Shown here: piece by piece, positions 44,931 to 53,890 of the stretch
Numbering within the stretch: position 1 is the first letter of the stretch
Layout: every line of letters starts with the position of its first letter
Source of the DNA: Ewingella americana
Lineage (GTDB): Bacteria > Pseudomonadota > Gammaproteobacteria > Enterobacterales > Enterobacteriaceae
Length of the DNA: 64,000 bases
Assembly (NCBI RefSeq): GCF_006438725.1
Contig: NZ_RCZD01000003.1
Location: 1-64,000, forward strand
Direction of reading: 5' to 3'
The notes under the pieces: generated by a model
Told to the model about the DNA's origin: nothing
Seen by the model: only the letters and a program-made list of their open reading frames with translations
Databases searched by the model: none
Translations under genes and position numbers: made by a program

Positions 44931-46000
44931 CAGCTCCGCTTCATCAGGGCGCGGTTACGCACCAGAATAATCAGCACCGGTGCGCCAATAAACGCCGTCA
45001 CGATGGAAACGCGCAGCTCACCCGGCACCAGCAGCCGCCCGGCGATGTCAGCGGTCAGCAGCAAAATCGGCGTCAGGACCAGCGTCCAGGGCAGCATCCA
45101 GCGCGGGTCCGAGCCGGCCAGATGGCGGGCGATGTGCGGCATAATCAGCCCGACAAAGGCAATCGGCCCCACCGCCGCCGTGGCGCTGCCGCACAACAAG
45201 GTCACGGCCAGCAGGCCGCAAAGTTGGGTCGGGACAATACGGGTGCCGAGCGCGGTGGCGAGATCACTTCCCATGCTGAGAGTGTTCAGGGCACGGGTCA
45301 TCAGCAGCGTGAGAACAGCACCGCCGACGATCGGCAGCGTCACCACGCGGATCACCGCCATACTGCGGATATCCAGCGTACCGGCCTGCCAGAAACGCAG
45401 TTGATCCAGCACCAGCGGGTTTAGCAGTGAAATACCGGAAGAAAACCCCTCCAGCACCGCACCGAGTGCCACACCGGCCAGCGTCAGGCGGACCGGACTG
45501 ACCTTGCCGCCGCCCATCGCACCGATCAACGCCACCATCAGCGTCGCCACCAGCGCACCGGCGAAGGCGAACCACAGATACTGGCTGACCTCGGCTGCGC
45601 CAAAAAAGGTGATACCGAGCACCACGGCAAAACCGGCACCGGCGTTAACGCCCAGAATGCCGGGGTCAGCCAGCGGGTTGCGGGTGAGGATTTGCATCAG
45701 TGCGCCGGAAAGCCCCAGCGCCACGCCCGCCAGCAGCCCGGCCAGCGTGCGCGGTAAACGCGCATCGCGCACGATCACGCAGTCGGACAGGGCGCACTGG
45801 CCCTGTAAAGCGGCGGTCACGGTGTGCAGCGGGATCGGTTTTGCGCCCACGGAGAGGCTCAGAAAAATAACCAGCGCCAGCACGGTGACCGCCAGCAACA
45901 TGCAGAGTGCGCGGCTCAGCCATGCCCGCGAGGGGGCTCGTTGCAGCGGCTTTTCCATAGTGGAAAGCGTGGGGGATGGTTGCGTAAGAGGCCGTGACAT
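44930..46000 (-). CDS. fepD: ferric enterobactin permease FepD
   Basis: A 356-residue FecCD-type permease, about ten helices, with the VRDARLPRTLAGLLAGVALGLSGALMQILTRNPLADPGILGVNAGA block close to E. coli FepD and the GPIAFVGLIMPHIARHL loop. The start is not certain: ATGs at 46000 and 45958 both lack good ribosome sites, and the first gives a hydrophilic leader before helix one. It is the first gene of fepDGC and is divergent from entS across a Fur box, as in E. coli. Confidence 0.9.
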   Translation of the reverse strand: MSRPLTQPSPTLSTMEKPLQRAPSRAWLSRALCMLLAVTVLALVIFLSLSVGAKPIPLHTVTAALQGQCALSDCVIVRDARLPRTLAGLLAGVALGLSGALMQILTRNPLADPGILGVNAGAGFAVVLGITFFGAAEVSQYLWFAFAGALVATLMVALIGAMGGGKVSPVRLTLAGVALGAVLEGFSSGISLLNPLVLDQLRFWQAGTLDIRSMAVIRVVTLPIVGGAVLTLLMTRALNTLSMGSDLATALGTRIVPTQLCGLLAVTLLCGSATAAVGPIAFVGLIMPHIARHLAGSDPRWMLPWTLVLTPILLLTADIAGRLLVPGELRVSIVTAFIGAPVLIILVRNRALMKRS

Positions 46001-46030
46001 AAGGGATAAATATACCAAAGTTAATCTTAA

Positions 46031-46045
46031 TGATATTTATTATCA
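46031..46045. promoter_or_regulatory. Fur box between fepD and entS
   Basis: TGATATTTATTATCA matches the Fur 7-1-7 consensus at 13 of 14 defined positions, in the divergent gap serving fepDGC and entS. Confidence 0.8.
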
Positions 46046-46135
46046 TTATCTATTGCGTTTAGCTATGGTAGCATGAGTTATCTTGCTATAGCACTACTTT
46101 GACTGTGCCTTTTACCCATATGTGACACATTGATA

Positions 46136-47404
46136 ATGAATAAACCCTCGATTTTGCTCGACTTTTCCCTGCTGAAAACCCACGCCACCTTCCGTGCGGT
46201 TTTTTGCGCCCGCTTTATTTCTATTCTGGCGCTCGGCCTGCTGGGCATTGCGGTGCCGGTGCAGATTCAGTCCATGACCGGCTCAACGCTGCTGGTGGGG
46301 CTGTCAGTCACGCTGGCGGGCAGCGGCATGTTTATCGGTCTGCTGATGGGCGGCGTGATGGCGGACCGCTACGAGCGCCGCCGCCTGATCCTGTTTGCGC
46401 GCAGCACCTGCGGACTGGGGTTTATCGGCTTGTGCATCAACGCGGCGTTACCTGCCCCCTCGCTGACGCTGATCTACCTGCTGGCGGTGTGGGACGGTTT
46501 CTTTGGCGCGGTGGGGGTCACGGCGCTGCTGGCGGCAACACCGGCGATTGTCGGACGCGAAAATCTGGTGCAGGCCGGGGCCATCAGCATGTTGACCGTG
46601 CGGTTCGGGTCGATTCTCTCACCGGCCATCGGCGGGCTGGTGATCGCCAGCGGTGGCGTGGTGTGGAACTACGCTTTGGCCGCACTCGGCACCGGCCTGA
46701 CGCTGATCCCGCTGCTGAAGTTGCCGCAGCTCGCGCCGCCGGTGCAAAAGCGTGAACATCCGCTGCGGGCACTGATCTCCGGTTTCGCCTTCCTGTTGCA
46801 GAACCGGGTGATAGGTATGGTGGCGCTGGTGGGGGCGCTGCTGACCATGGCGAGCGCGGTGCGCGTGCTTTACCCGGCGCTGTCGGGCATCTGGCAGGTC
46901 AGCGCCTCTGAACTGGGGTTGATGTACGCCGCCGTGCCGCTGGGTGCTGCGGTCGGCGCGCTGACCAGCGGACGGGTGGCGAACGTGGCGCGCCCGGGCT
47001 GGGTGCTGCTGCTGACCGCCATCGGCGCGTTTGTCGCCATCGGCCTGTTCAGCCTGATGCCGTGGTTTGGACTTGGTTTAGCCTTCCTGGTGATCTTCGG
47101 CTATCTCAGCGCCATCAATGCGTTGCTGCAATATGCGCTGATTCAGAACCTGACGCCGGATGATTTCCTCGGCAGGATCAACGGCCTGTGGACGGCGCAG
47201 AACGTGACGGGAGACGCCATCGGCGCGCTGCTGCTCGGTGCCATGGGTTCGGTGATGTTACCGGCGATGACCTCGGCGAGCTTCGGCTTCACGGCGGCAA
47301 TTCTTGGCGTGGTGCTGGCGTTTGCGATGCGGGCGTTACGGCATACCGTTACCGGGGGGCAACAGGCTCAGCCTGTGCCCGCCCGCGCGGTCAGTGAGAA
47401 ATAA
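46136..47404 (+). CDS. entS: enterobactin exporter EntS
   Basis: A 422-residue major facilitator exporter with twelve predicted helices. [41 protein letters not shown] and the C-terminal [24 protein letters not shown] match EntS (YbdA). It moves newly made enterobactin to the periplasm, from where TolC exports it. The ATG at 46136 is chosen; a TTG two codons upstream is unlikely. Its last 14 bases overlap the end of fepB, which is read from the other strand. Confidence 0.9.
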   Translation: MNKPSILLDFSLLKTHATFRAVFCARFISILALGLLGIAVPVQIQSMTGSTLLVGLSVTLAGSGMFIGLLMGGVMADRYERRRLILFARSTCGLGFIGLCINAALPAPSLTLIYLLAVWDGFFGAVGVTALLAATPAIVGRENLVQAGAISMLTVRFGSILSPAIGGLVIASGGVVWNYALAALGTGLTLIPLLKLPQLAPPVQKREHPLRALISGFAFLLQNRVIGMVALVGALLTMASAVRVLYPALSGIWQVSASELGLMYAAVPLGAAVGALTSGRVANVARPGWVLLLTAIGAFVAIGLFSLMPWFGLGLAFLVIFGYLSAINALLQYALIQNLTPDDFLGRINGLWTAQNVTGDAIGALLLGAMGSVMLPAMTSASFGFTAAILGVVLAFAMRALRHTVTGGQQAQPVPARAVSEK

Positions 47405-48359
47405 ACAGCGTTTCCAGCCGCGTCAGCAGGTTGCTGGCGCTGTAGTAATCCAGGCGGAAGGTGTCATTGCCGAGTGAATAAACCTGCTTATCCTGCACCG
47501 CCGCAAGGTGGGTCAGAAAGCGGTTGTCCATCAGCCGCTGGCTGTCGCTGTCATCGCCGGAAAACAGCAGAAGCGTTTTGCCATTCAGCCCTTCGGCCAT
47601 GTTTTCACCGCTCAGTTGCACAATGTCTTTGCGCACGCCCTGGCTCTGGCTGCCATGCACACTGTCCGGCGCGGCAGCAAGCCGGAAGCCGAGTTCGTGC
47701 AGCAGTTGTCCCTGCGGTGAGGCGGTAGTCCACAGATTAGCCGCCTGACCATCAGGGCGGTAGACCAGCGCGGAGACCGGTTGTGCGGGTAGCTTCAGCT
47801 CACTTTTAAGCTTTTTCACCCGCTCATCAAACTGCTGCACGGCGGCATTCGCCTGCGCTTCATGGCCAGTAGCGACACCTAACTGCAACGCCAGATCCTG
47901 CCAGCTTTTATCGTCATAGTTGACCACCAGTACCGGCGCAATGGTCGAAAGCTGGTCATAAAGTTTGATTGCAGAATCCCCGCCGGTGGCCGAGATGATG
48001 ATCAGGTCCGGTGCGGCCCCGGCGATGGCTTCGGCATTGGGTTCACCGATGTACAACCGCTGCACTTTGCGCGCTGCGGCAATCTTACCCCACTGGCGGA
48101 AATAGCCCTGCGCATCGGCAATCCGGCTGTTGGGGCTGGTGGCACCGCTGGCGATCACCGGTGCGTCAATCGCCAGCAGGGTGCCGGTAACGGTCACGCT
48201 GGTGGAGACAATCCGCTCTGGCGGGTGAGCCAGCGTAATGCTGCCGTGGGCGCCTGGGATCTCACGTGGCCAGCCGGTAACCGCGGCCAGACTGGCGTGA
48301 GTCAGCAGGACGAAAATCCCGCCCGCGAGGGCCAGACGGTGGAGCAGAGTGTTGTTCAT
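47391..48359 (-). CDS. fepB: ferric enterobactin periplasmic binding protein FepB
   Basis: A 322-residue class III substrate-binding protein. A signal peptide (about residues 1-26, ending THASLA) precedes the two-lobed domain with [23 protein letters not shown] and a long linker helix. It carries ferric enterobactin from FepA to FepDGC. The ATG at 48359 has AAGGA nine bases ahead. It is divergent from entC, with Fur boxes between, and overlaps entS by 14 bases at its 3' end. Confidence 0.9.
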   Translation of the reverse strand: MNNTLLHRLALAGGIFVLLTHASLAAVTGWPREIPGAHGSITLAHPPERIVSTSVTVTGTLLAIDAPVIASGATSPNSRIADAQGYFRQWGKIAAARKVQRLYIGEPNAEAIAGAAPDLIIISATGGDSAIKLYDQLSTIAPVLVVNYDDKSWQDLALQLGVATGHEAQANAAVQQFDERVKKLKSELKLPAQPVSALVYRPDGQAANLWTTASPQGQLLHELGFRLAAAPDSVHGSQSQGVRKDIVQLSGENMAEGLNGKTLLLFSGDDSDSQRLMDNRFLTHLAAVQDKQVYSLGNDTFRLDYYSASNLLTRLETLFISH

Positions 48360-48509
48360 TAAATACAATCCTTCACGATAGCGTGCTGAAAATTCTCACT
48401 TTATCAGTGAGTTTGAACCTTCTGTTTTGCTGAAAAAAGCACAAGGCTTCGGTTTACGTTTATTGACACACGTAAAATCGTCGAGTAGTTTACCGCCATC
48501 AGATGTAAA

Positions 48510-48536
48510 TGATAATCGTTATTATATTCATTATCA
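48510..48536. promoter_or_regulatory. tandem Fur boxes between fepB and entC
   Basis: Two overlapping 7-1-7 matches: TGATAATCGTTATTA (48510-48524) and TTATATTCATTATCA (48522-48536), each 12 of 14. The cluster ends about 20 bases before the entC start and would occlude the entC promoter. Confidence 0.82.
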
Positions 48537-48558
48537 TTTTATTGACAGGAGTAGACTG

Positions 48559-49761
48559 ATGGATACGCTAGTGAGCGGAGCAGGGCAGACGGATAAGCAG
48601 GTTAAAAACCGTGTTGAGAACGTGGCGGAGATATCGCCCACCAACGGTTTTTTCTTCACTTCTCCTTTTCGAAGTTTGGCCACGCAGGGTTGTTTCACCA
48701 GGCTCACCCTGCCCGCGGCGGGCGGCGAGGTGCTCAGCGGCCAATTCCAGCAGGCGGTGCAGCAGGCGTTCAGCCAGGCCCGCGACGCGGGTATTGCCCA
48801 CCCGATTCTCTGTGGTGCCATTCCCTTCGATGCGCAGCAACCCTCGGCGCTTTTTGTTCCCAAAGACGTAAAGTGGTTTGACCGGCAGGCGTTTCTCGAT
48901 AATGCGCAGCTCGCGCAGGGCGAGTTACCGGAAATAACCCGCAAAGCCGAACACCCCGCGCAGCCTGAATTTATGCAGATGGTCTCTTCCGCAGTTGAAG
49001 CTACTTCGAGGGGGGCGTTGCGCAAAGTGGTGCTGTCACGTTTGCTGGAAATCGAAACCTGCCAGCCGGTGGATAACGCGGCGCTGATGGCGCGCATGAT
49101 TGAGCAGAACCCCCACGGTTTTCATTTTCACGTTCCGCTGAAAGAGGGGGCGCTGCTGGGTGCCAGCCCGGAGCTTCTGTTGCGTAAACTCGGCAACCAT
49201 TTTCACTCCAATCCGTTGGCCGGTTCCGCCCGGCGCAGCAGCGACCAGGTGCAGGATGATGCCGCCAAAAGCGCCCTGCGGGTTTCAGCCAAAGATGCTT
49301 ACGAACATCACATTGTCACCGACGGCATGCGCGAAGTGCTTGCCCCGCGCTGCTCCCATCTGCATATCCCGTCACAGCCTGAACTGCTCAGTACGCCGAC
49401 CTTGTGGCATCTCGCTTCGCCCATCGACGGCGACGTAGCAGACAGCGCTGAAAACGCGCTCTCACTGGCCTGTCTGTTACACCCGACCCCGGCGTTATGC
49501 GGTTCACCGACTGCCTCTGCGCGTGACTTGATTGCGCAACTCGAACCTTTCGATCGCGGCCTGTTTGGCGGGATTGTCGGCTGGTGTGACGCCGAGGGTA
49601 ACGGTGAATGGGTGGTGACGATCCGCTGCGGCACGGTGAAAGCCAATCATGTGACGTTGTTTGCCGGTGCAGGCATCGTACCGGACTCTTCGCCTGAGTC
49701 GGAATGGGCGGAAACCGGCACAAAACTCAGCACCATGATGCTGGCGTTTGGTTTGAAGTAA
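48559..49761 (+). CDS. entC: isochorismate synthase EntC
   Basis: A 400-residue chorismate-utilising enzyme that converts chorismate to isochorismate, the first step to 2,3-dihydroxybenzoate. The [13 protein letters not shown] segment, the NPLAGSARR metal-binding region and the C-terminal [19 protein letters not shown] block are those of EntC/MenF enzymes. AGGAG lies seven bases ahead of the ATG at 48559; the frame is open further upstream but there it runs through the Fur boxes. It leads the entCEBAD operon with a 14-base gap to entE. Confidence 0.92.
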   Translation: MDTLVSGAGQTDKQVKNRVENVAEISPTNGFFFTSPFRSLATQGCFTRLTLPAAGGEVLSGQFQQAVQQAFSQARDAGIAHPILCGAIPFDAQQPSALFVPKDVKWFDRQAFLDNAQLAQGELPEITRKAEHPAQPEFMQMVSSAVEATSRGALRKVVLSRLLEIETCQPVDNAALMARMIEQNPHGFHFHVPLKEGALLGASPELLLRKLGNHFHSNPLAGSARRSSDQVQDDAAKSALRVSAKDAYEHHIVTDGMREVLAPRCSHLHIPSQPELLSTPTLWHLASPIDGDVADSAENALSLACLLHPTPALCGSPTASARDLIAQLEPFDRGLFGGIVGWCDAEGNGEWVVTIRCGTVKANHVTLFAGAGIVPDSSPESEWAETGTKLSTMMLAFGLK

Positions 49762-49775
49762 TCAAGGATATTGCT

Positions 49776-51422
49776 ATGACTATTGCATTCACCCGCTGGC
49801 CGGATGACCTGGCCCAGCGCTACCGCGAGCGCGGTTACTGGCTGGATCTGCCGCTGACCGATATTTTGCAGCGTCAGGCCCGCAGCGACGCCGTGGCATT
49901 AACCGACACCAATGCTGCCCTCAGCTACCGCCAGATGGCGCAGCGCTCTGACCGTCTGGCCGCCGCGCTGCAACGACGCGGGCTGAGCGCCGGTGACACG
50001 GCACTGGTACAGCTTGGCAACGTGACCGAATTTTATGTGGTGTTTTTCGCGCTGCTGAAAATCGGCGTGGTGCCGGTCAATGCATTATTCAGCCATCAGC
50101 GCAGCGAACTGAACGCCTATGCGGCGCAGATTAAACCCGCACTGCTGATTGCTGACGCCCATCACGCGCTGTTTGCGGACAACGCGTTGCTGGACGCCTT
50201 TGTTGAGCAACACCCTTCGCTGCGGGTGATGGCGCTGCGCAACGCGCCCGATGAAGAACATTCGCTGGCAGCCTGGATGGAAGAAGATGCCGGAGATTTC
50301 AGCGCCGCGCCGACCCCGGCGGACGAAGTGGCTTTCTTCCAGCTCTCTGGTGGCAGCACCGGCACGCCGAAGCTGATCCCCCGCACTCATAACGACTATT
50401 ACTACAGCATCCGGCGCAGCGTCGAAATCTGCCATTTTGACCGCCACACCCGCTATCTGTGCGCCTTGCCGATTGCCCATAACTACCCGATGAGCTCCCC
50501 CGGCGCGCTCGGCGTGTTCTTCGGCGGCGGCCAGGTGATTCTGGCGAGCGATCCCAGCGCGCAGGTCTGTTTTCCGCTGATTGAGCAGCACGCTATTACG
50601 GTCACGGCGCTGGTGCCTCCGGCGGTGACGCTGTGGTTGCAGGCCATGGATGAGTGGGAAGGGCATCCGTCCCTCGACAGTTTGCAACTGTTGCAGGTCG
50701 GTGGCGCAAAACTGGGGGAGACGCTGGCGGCGCGCATTCCGGCGGAGATCGGCTGTCAGTTACAGCAGGTGTTTGGCATGGCCGAAGGGCTGGTGAACTA
50801 CACCCTGCTGGACGACGACGACCGGCACATTCTCACCACTCAGGGCACGCCGATGTCCCCGGATGATGAACTCTGGGTAGCCGACGAACAGGGCAATCCG
50901 CTGCCCGTGGGCGAAACCGGCCGCCTGATGACGCGCGGCCCTTATACCTTCCGTGGCTACTATCTCAGCCCGGAACACAACGCCAGCGCCTTCGACGAAC
51001 AGGGGTTTTACTGCTCCGGTGACCTGATTTCCCTGACCGAAGACGGTTACGTGCAGGTGCAGGGGCGGCTGAAGGATCAGATTAACCGCGGTGGCGAGAA
51101 GATCGCAGCGGAAGAGATTGAGAACCTGCTGTTGCGCCACGACAGCGTGATTAATGCTGCGCTGGTGTCGATGCCCGACAGCTTAATGGGCGAGAAAAGC
51201 TGCGCCTTTGTGATCACTCACAGCGCCTTCAAGCCAGTCCAGCTGCGCCGCCATCTGCGCGAGCTCGGCGTGGCGGAGTTCAAACTGCCCGACCGCTTTG
51301 TGCGGGTGGATCTGCTGCCGCTGACGCCGGTCGGCAAAGTCGATAAGAAGCTTTTACGCGAACAGCTCATTTTACAAGAACAGTTAAATTCACAAGAACA
51401 GCCTGAGTCTCAGGGAGAATAA
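49776..51422 (+). CDS. entE: 2,3-dihydroxybenzoate-AMP ligase EntE
   Basis: A 548-residue stand-alone adenylation enzyme. It activates 2,3-dihydroxybenzoate with ATP and loads it on the EntB carrier domain. Motifs include the ATP-binding [22 protein letters not shown] (near residue 185), the [10 protein letters not shown] substrate region and the C-terminal [20 protein letters not shown] hinge with its conserved Lys in PVGKVDKK. The last codons contain a short repeat of [10 protein letters not shown] type, a variable tail. AAGGA precedes the ATG; four bases separate it from entB. Confidence 0.93.
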   Translation: MTIAFTRWPDDLAQRYRERGYWLDLPLTDILQRQARSDAVALTDTNAALSYRQMAQRSDRLAAALQRRGLSAGDTALVQLGNVTEFYVVFFALLKIGVVPVNALFSHQRSELNAYAAQIKPALLIADAHHALFADNALLDAFVEQHPSLRVMALRNAPDEEHSLAAWMEEDAGDFSAAPTPADEVAFFQLSGGSTGTPKLIPRTHNDYYYSIRRSVEICHFDRHTRYLCALPIAHNYPMSSPGALGVFFGGGQVILASDPSAQVCFPLIEQHAITVTALVPPAVTLWLQAMDEWEGHPSLDSLQLLQVGGAKLGETLAARIPAEIGCQLQQVFGMAEGLVNYTLLDDDDRHILTTQGTPMSPDDELWVADEQGNPLPVGETGRLMTRGPYTFRGYYLSPEHNASAFDEQGFYCSGDLISLTEDGYVQVQGRLKDQINRGGEKIAAEEIENLLLRHDSVINAALVSMPDSLMGEKSCAFVITHSAFKPVQLRRHLRELGVAEFKLPDRFVRVDLLPLTPVGKVDKKLLREQLILQEQLNSQEQPESQGE

Positions 51423-51425
51423 TTC

Positions 51426-52283
51426 ATGGCCATTCCAAAACTCGAATCCTACGCGCTGCCTGCGGTGAGTGAACTGCCCGCCAATAAAGTCAGCTGGACG
51501 GTTGAGCCGCAGCGCGCGGCGTTGCTGATCCACGATATGCAGAAATACTTCCTTAACTTCTGGGGCGAGGACAGCCCGCTGATTCAGCAGGTGGTGGAGA
51601 ACATCGCCGCGCTGCGCCGTTACTGTAAATCAGTCGGCATTCCGGTGTTTTATACCGCGCAGCCGAATAACCAGAGTGATGAAGATCGCGCACTGCTCAA
51701 CGACATGTGGGGGCCTGGCCTGAACAAACACCCTGACCAGCAGGCGGTGGTGGATGCGCTGGCGCCGGATGCCGACGATCAGGTGCTGGTAAAGTGGCGC
51801 TACAGCGCGTTTCACCGCTCGCCGTTGCAGGACATTTTGCAGGAAACTGGCCGCGACCAGCTGATCATCTGCGGGGTGTACGCGCACATCGGTTGCCTGA
51901 CTACCGCCATCGACGCGTTTATGCGCAATATTCAGCCCTTTATGGTGGCCGACGGTTTGGCTGACTTCTCCCGCGACGAGCACCTGATGGCGCTGCGCTA
52001 TACCGCCGGGCGCTGCGGGCGGGTGGTGACGACGGCAGAACTGCTGCCTCAGGGGATCGCCAGTAAAGCGGATCTTCGTGCGCTGATTCTGCCGCTGCTG
52101 GATGAAGAGAGCGACGATATGGCCGACGATGAGAACCTGATCGACTACGGTCTGGACTCGGTGCGTATCATGGCGCTGGCCACCCGCTGGCGGAAAATCC
52201 GCGCCGATATCGATTTTGTCGCGCTGGCAAAAACGCCGACCATTAACGGCTGGTGGACGCTGCTGTCCGGGGAAAAAGCCTGA
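51426..52283 (+). CDS. entB: isochorismatase / aryl carrier protein EntB
   Basis: A 285-residue bifunctional protein. The N-terminal isochorismatase domain ([15 protein letters not shown] with the catalytic Asp, and [16 protein letters not shown]) hydrolyses isochorismate. The C-terminal aryl carrier domain ([13 protein letters not shown]) carries phosphopantetheine on Ser245, the same number as in E. coli. It shuttles dihydroxybenzoate from EntE to EntF. The stop overlaps the entA start by one base (TGATG). Confidence 0.94.
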   Translation: MAIPKLESYALPAVSELPANKVSWTVEPQRAALLIHDMQKYFLNFWGEDSPLIQQVVENIAALRRYCKSVGIPVFYTAQPNNQSDEDRALLNDMWGPGLNKHPDQQAVVDALAPDADDQVLVKWRYSAFHRSPLQDILQETGRDQLIICGVYAHIGCLTTAIDAFMRNIQPFMVADGLADFSRDEHLMALRYTAGRCGRVVTTAELLPQGIASKADLRALILPLLDEESDDMADDENLIDYGLDSVRIMALATRWRKIRADIDFVALAKTPTINGWWTLLSGEKA

Positions 52284-53041
52284 TGAGTACGATATGGGAT
52301 TTCAGCGATAAACAGGTGTGGGTCACCGGTGCCGGGCAGGGGATTGGCCTGCACACCGCGCTGGCGTTTCAGCAAGCGGGCGCGACGGTGATCGGCTTCG
52401 ATAAAACCTTCAGCAGCGAATCTTACCCGTTTCGCACCGAAGTGATGGATATCACCGACAGCCAGGCGGTGGCGGCGGTCTGTCAGCGCCTGCTGGCCGA
52501 ACAACCGGTGCTGGATGTGTTGGTCAATGGCGCAGGTATTTTGCGCATGGGGGCCACTGACGACATCAGCGATGACGACTGGCAAAGCTGTCTGGCGGTG
52601 AATGCGGGCGGGGCGTTTAACCTGTTTCGCCATACGCTGCCGGTGTTTCGCCGCCAGCAACGCGGCGCGATTGTCAGCATTGCCTCGAACGCCGCCCATG
52701 TGCCGCGCGTGGGCATGTCGGCCTATTGCGCGTCGAAAGCGGCGCTGCGCAGTTTGTGTCTGACCGTCGGGCTGGAGATGGCCCCGTTTGGCGTGCGCTG
52801 TAATCTGGTGTCGCCGGGTTCCACCAATACGCCGATGCAGCAGGCCATGTGGCAGACGCCGGATGCCGAACAGCGCACCATTGCCGGTTTCCCCGAGCAG
52901 TTTAAGCTCGGCATTCCGCTGGGTAAAATTGCTCTGCCGCAGGAAGTGGCCGACGCGGTGCTGTTTCTGGCGTCCGACAGCGCCACGCACATCACCATGC
53001 AGGATGTTGTCATCGACGGTGGTGCGACCTTGGGCGCTTAA
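52283..53041 (+). CDS. entA: 2,3-dihydro-2,3-dihydroxybenzoate dehydrogenase EntA
   Basis: A 252-residue short-chain dehydrogenase. The NAD-binding TGAGQGIG motif is at residues 15-22, NGAGIL follows, and the catalytic YCASK lies in the middle. It oxidises the EntB product to 2,3-dihydroxybenzoate. In E. coli the next gene is the proofreading thioesterase entH; here it is the phosphopantetheinyl transferase gene, 17 bases downstream. Confidence 0.93.
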   Translation: MSTIWDFSDKQVWVTGAGQGIGLHTALAFQQAGATVIGFDKTFSSESYPFRTEVMDITDSQAVAAVCQRLLAEQPVLDVLVNGAGILRMGATDDISDDDWQSCLAVNAGGAFNLFRHTLPVFRRQQRGAIVSIASNAAHVPRVGMSAYCASKAALRSLCLTVGLEMAPFGVRCNLVSPGSTNTPMQQAMWQTPDAEQRTIAGFPEQFKLGIPLGKIALPQEVADAVLFLASDSATHITMQDVVIDGGATLGA

Positions 53042-53058
53042 GTAAAAAAGAGGCCGGG

Positions 53059-53775
53059 ATGCCAGATCACTTTATCACTGCCGTCAGCTGGCTGAATTTG
53101 CCGCAGGCGGCTGGGTTTACAGGGAAGATCGCGCGCTGCCAGTTTGCGCTAAGCGCCTATCACGACGGTCTGTTTGCTGAGCTGGGCGTGGTTTTCCCGT
53201 CATCCTTAACGCGTGCCGTACCCAAACGGCGGGCGGAATTCCTGGCCGGGCGCTATCTGGCGTCGGTGGTTTTACCCTCCCTGGGTTACCCGCAATTTAC
53301 TGTCGACATCGGTGACGATCGTGCGCCGCGCTGGCCGGAGCAGGTGCGTGGGGCGATCAGCCACAATGCCAATACCGTGCTCTGTGCTGCGCAGATTTGC
53401 GGCACTTTGCCGTTTACCGGCGGCGTAGGTATTGATGTTGAAACCCTGATGGACGGGCAGCAGGCGCTGGAGCTGTTGCCGATGATCGTTAACGGCGCGG
53501 AGTACGAGTTGCTGCGCTGTCACCCCAATCTCTCCCTTTCTGCGTTGCTGACCTTAACGTTCTCGGCCAAAGAGAGTCTGTTCAAAATGCTCTATCCGCA
53601 GGTGGGCAGGCTGTTTGGTTTTTTGGATGCGCAGCTGGTGGCGCTCGATGAGCAGGCGGGCCGATTTACACTGGAATTAACCACCGGGCTTGGTGCAGAA
53701 CTTCGCGCCGGAATGCGCTTTGAGGGTGTTTACCGGCTGAGCCGTCAGGACGTTATTACCTTTCTTTATTGCTAA
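53059..53775 (+). CDS. entD: phosphopantetheinyl transferase EntD
   Basis: A 238-residue Sfp/EntD-type transferase that converts apo-EntB and apo-EntF to their holo forms. The conserved KRRAEFLAGRYLAS, GAISHNANTVLCA, GIDVETL (Mg-binding Asp/Glu) and FSAKESLFKMLYPQ motifs are present. AGAGG lies five bases ahead of the start. In E. coli entD sits beside fepA at the other end of the cluster, so its place at the end of entCEBA is a rearrangement. It probably shares the entC transcript. Confidence 0.92.
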   Translation: MPDHFITAVSWLNLPQAAGFTGKIARCQFALSAYHDGLFAELGVVFPSSLTRAVPKRRAEFLAGRYLASVVLPSLGYPQFTVDIGDDRAPRWPEQVRGAISHNANTVLCAAQICGTLPFTGGVGIDVETLMDGQQALELLPMIVNGAEYELLRCHPNLSLSALLTLTFSAKESLFKMLYPQVGRLFGFLDAQLVALDEQAGRFTLELTTGLGAELRAGMRFEGVYRLSRQDVITFLYC

Positions 53776-53787
53776 ACCCTGCGCAAT

Positions 53788-53818
53788 AAAAAAGGCGCCA
53801 CCCGCACTGCGTGACGCC
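53788..53818 (-). terminator. terminator for the TonB receptor gene
   Basis: Read on the minus strand, a GGCGTCAC/GTGGCGCC stem (one mismatch) with a nine-base loop is followed by six T residues. It could also slow transcription from entD. Confidence 0.7.
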
Positions 53819-53828
53819 ATCGTATTCT

Positions 53829-53870
53829 CTATTTCAGTTCCGCTATTTCAGTTCCGCTATTTCCGTTTCG
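53829..53870. repeat. 14-bp tandem repeat, three units
   Basis: CTATTTCAGTTCCG occurs twice in tandem, followed by a third copy with two changes. It lies between the terminator and the receptor stop codon. Confidence 0.85.
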
Positions 53871-53890
53871 CTTTCAGTTAGCCTTTCGGT

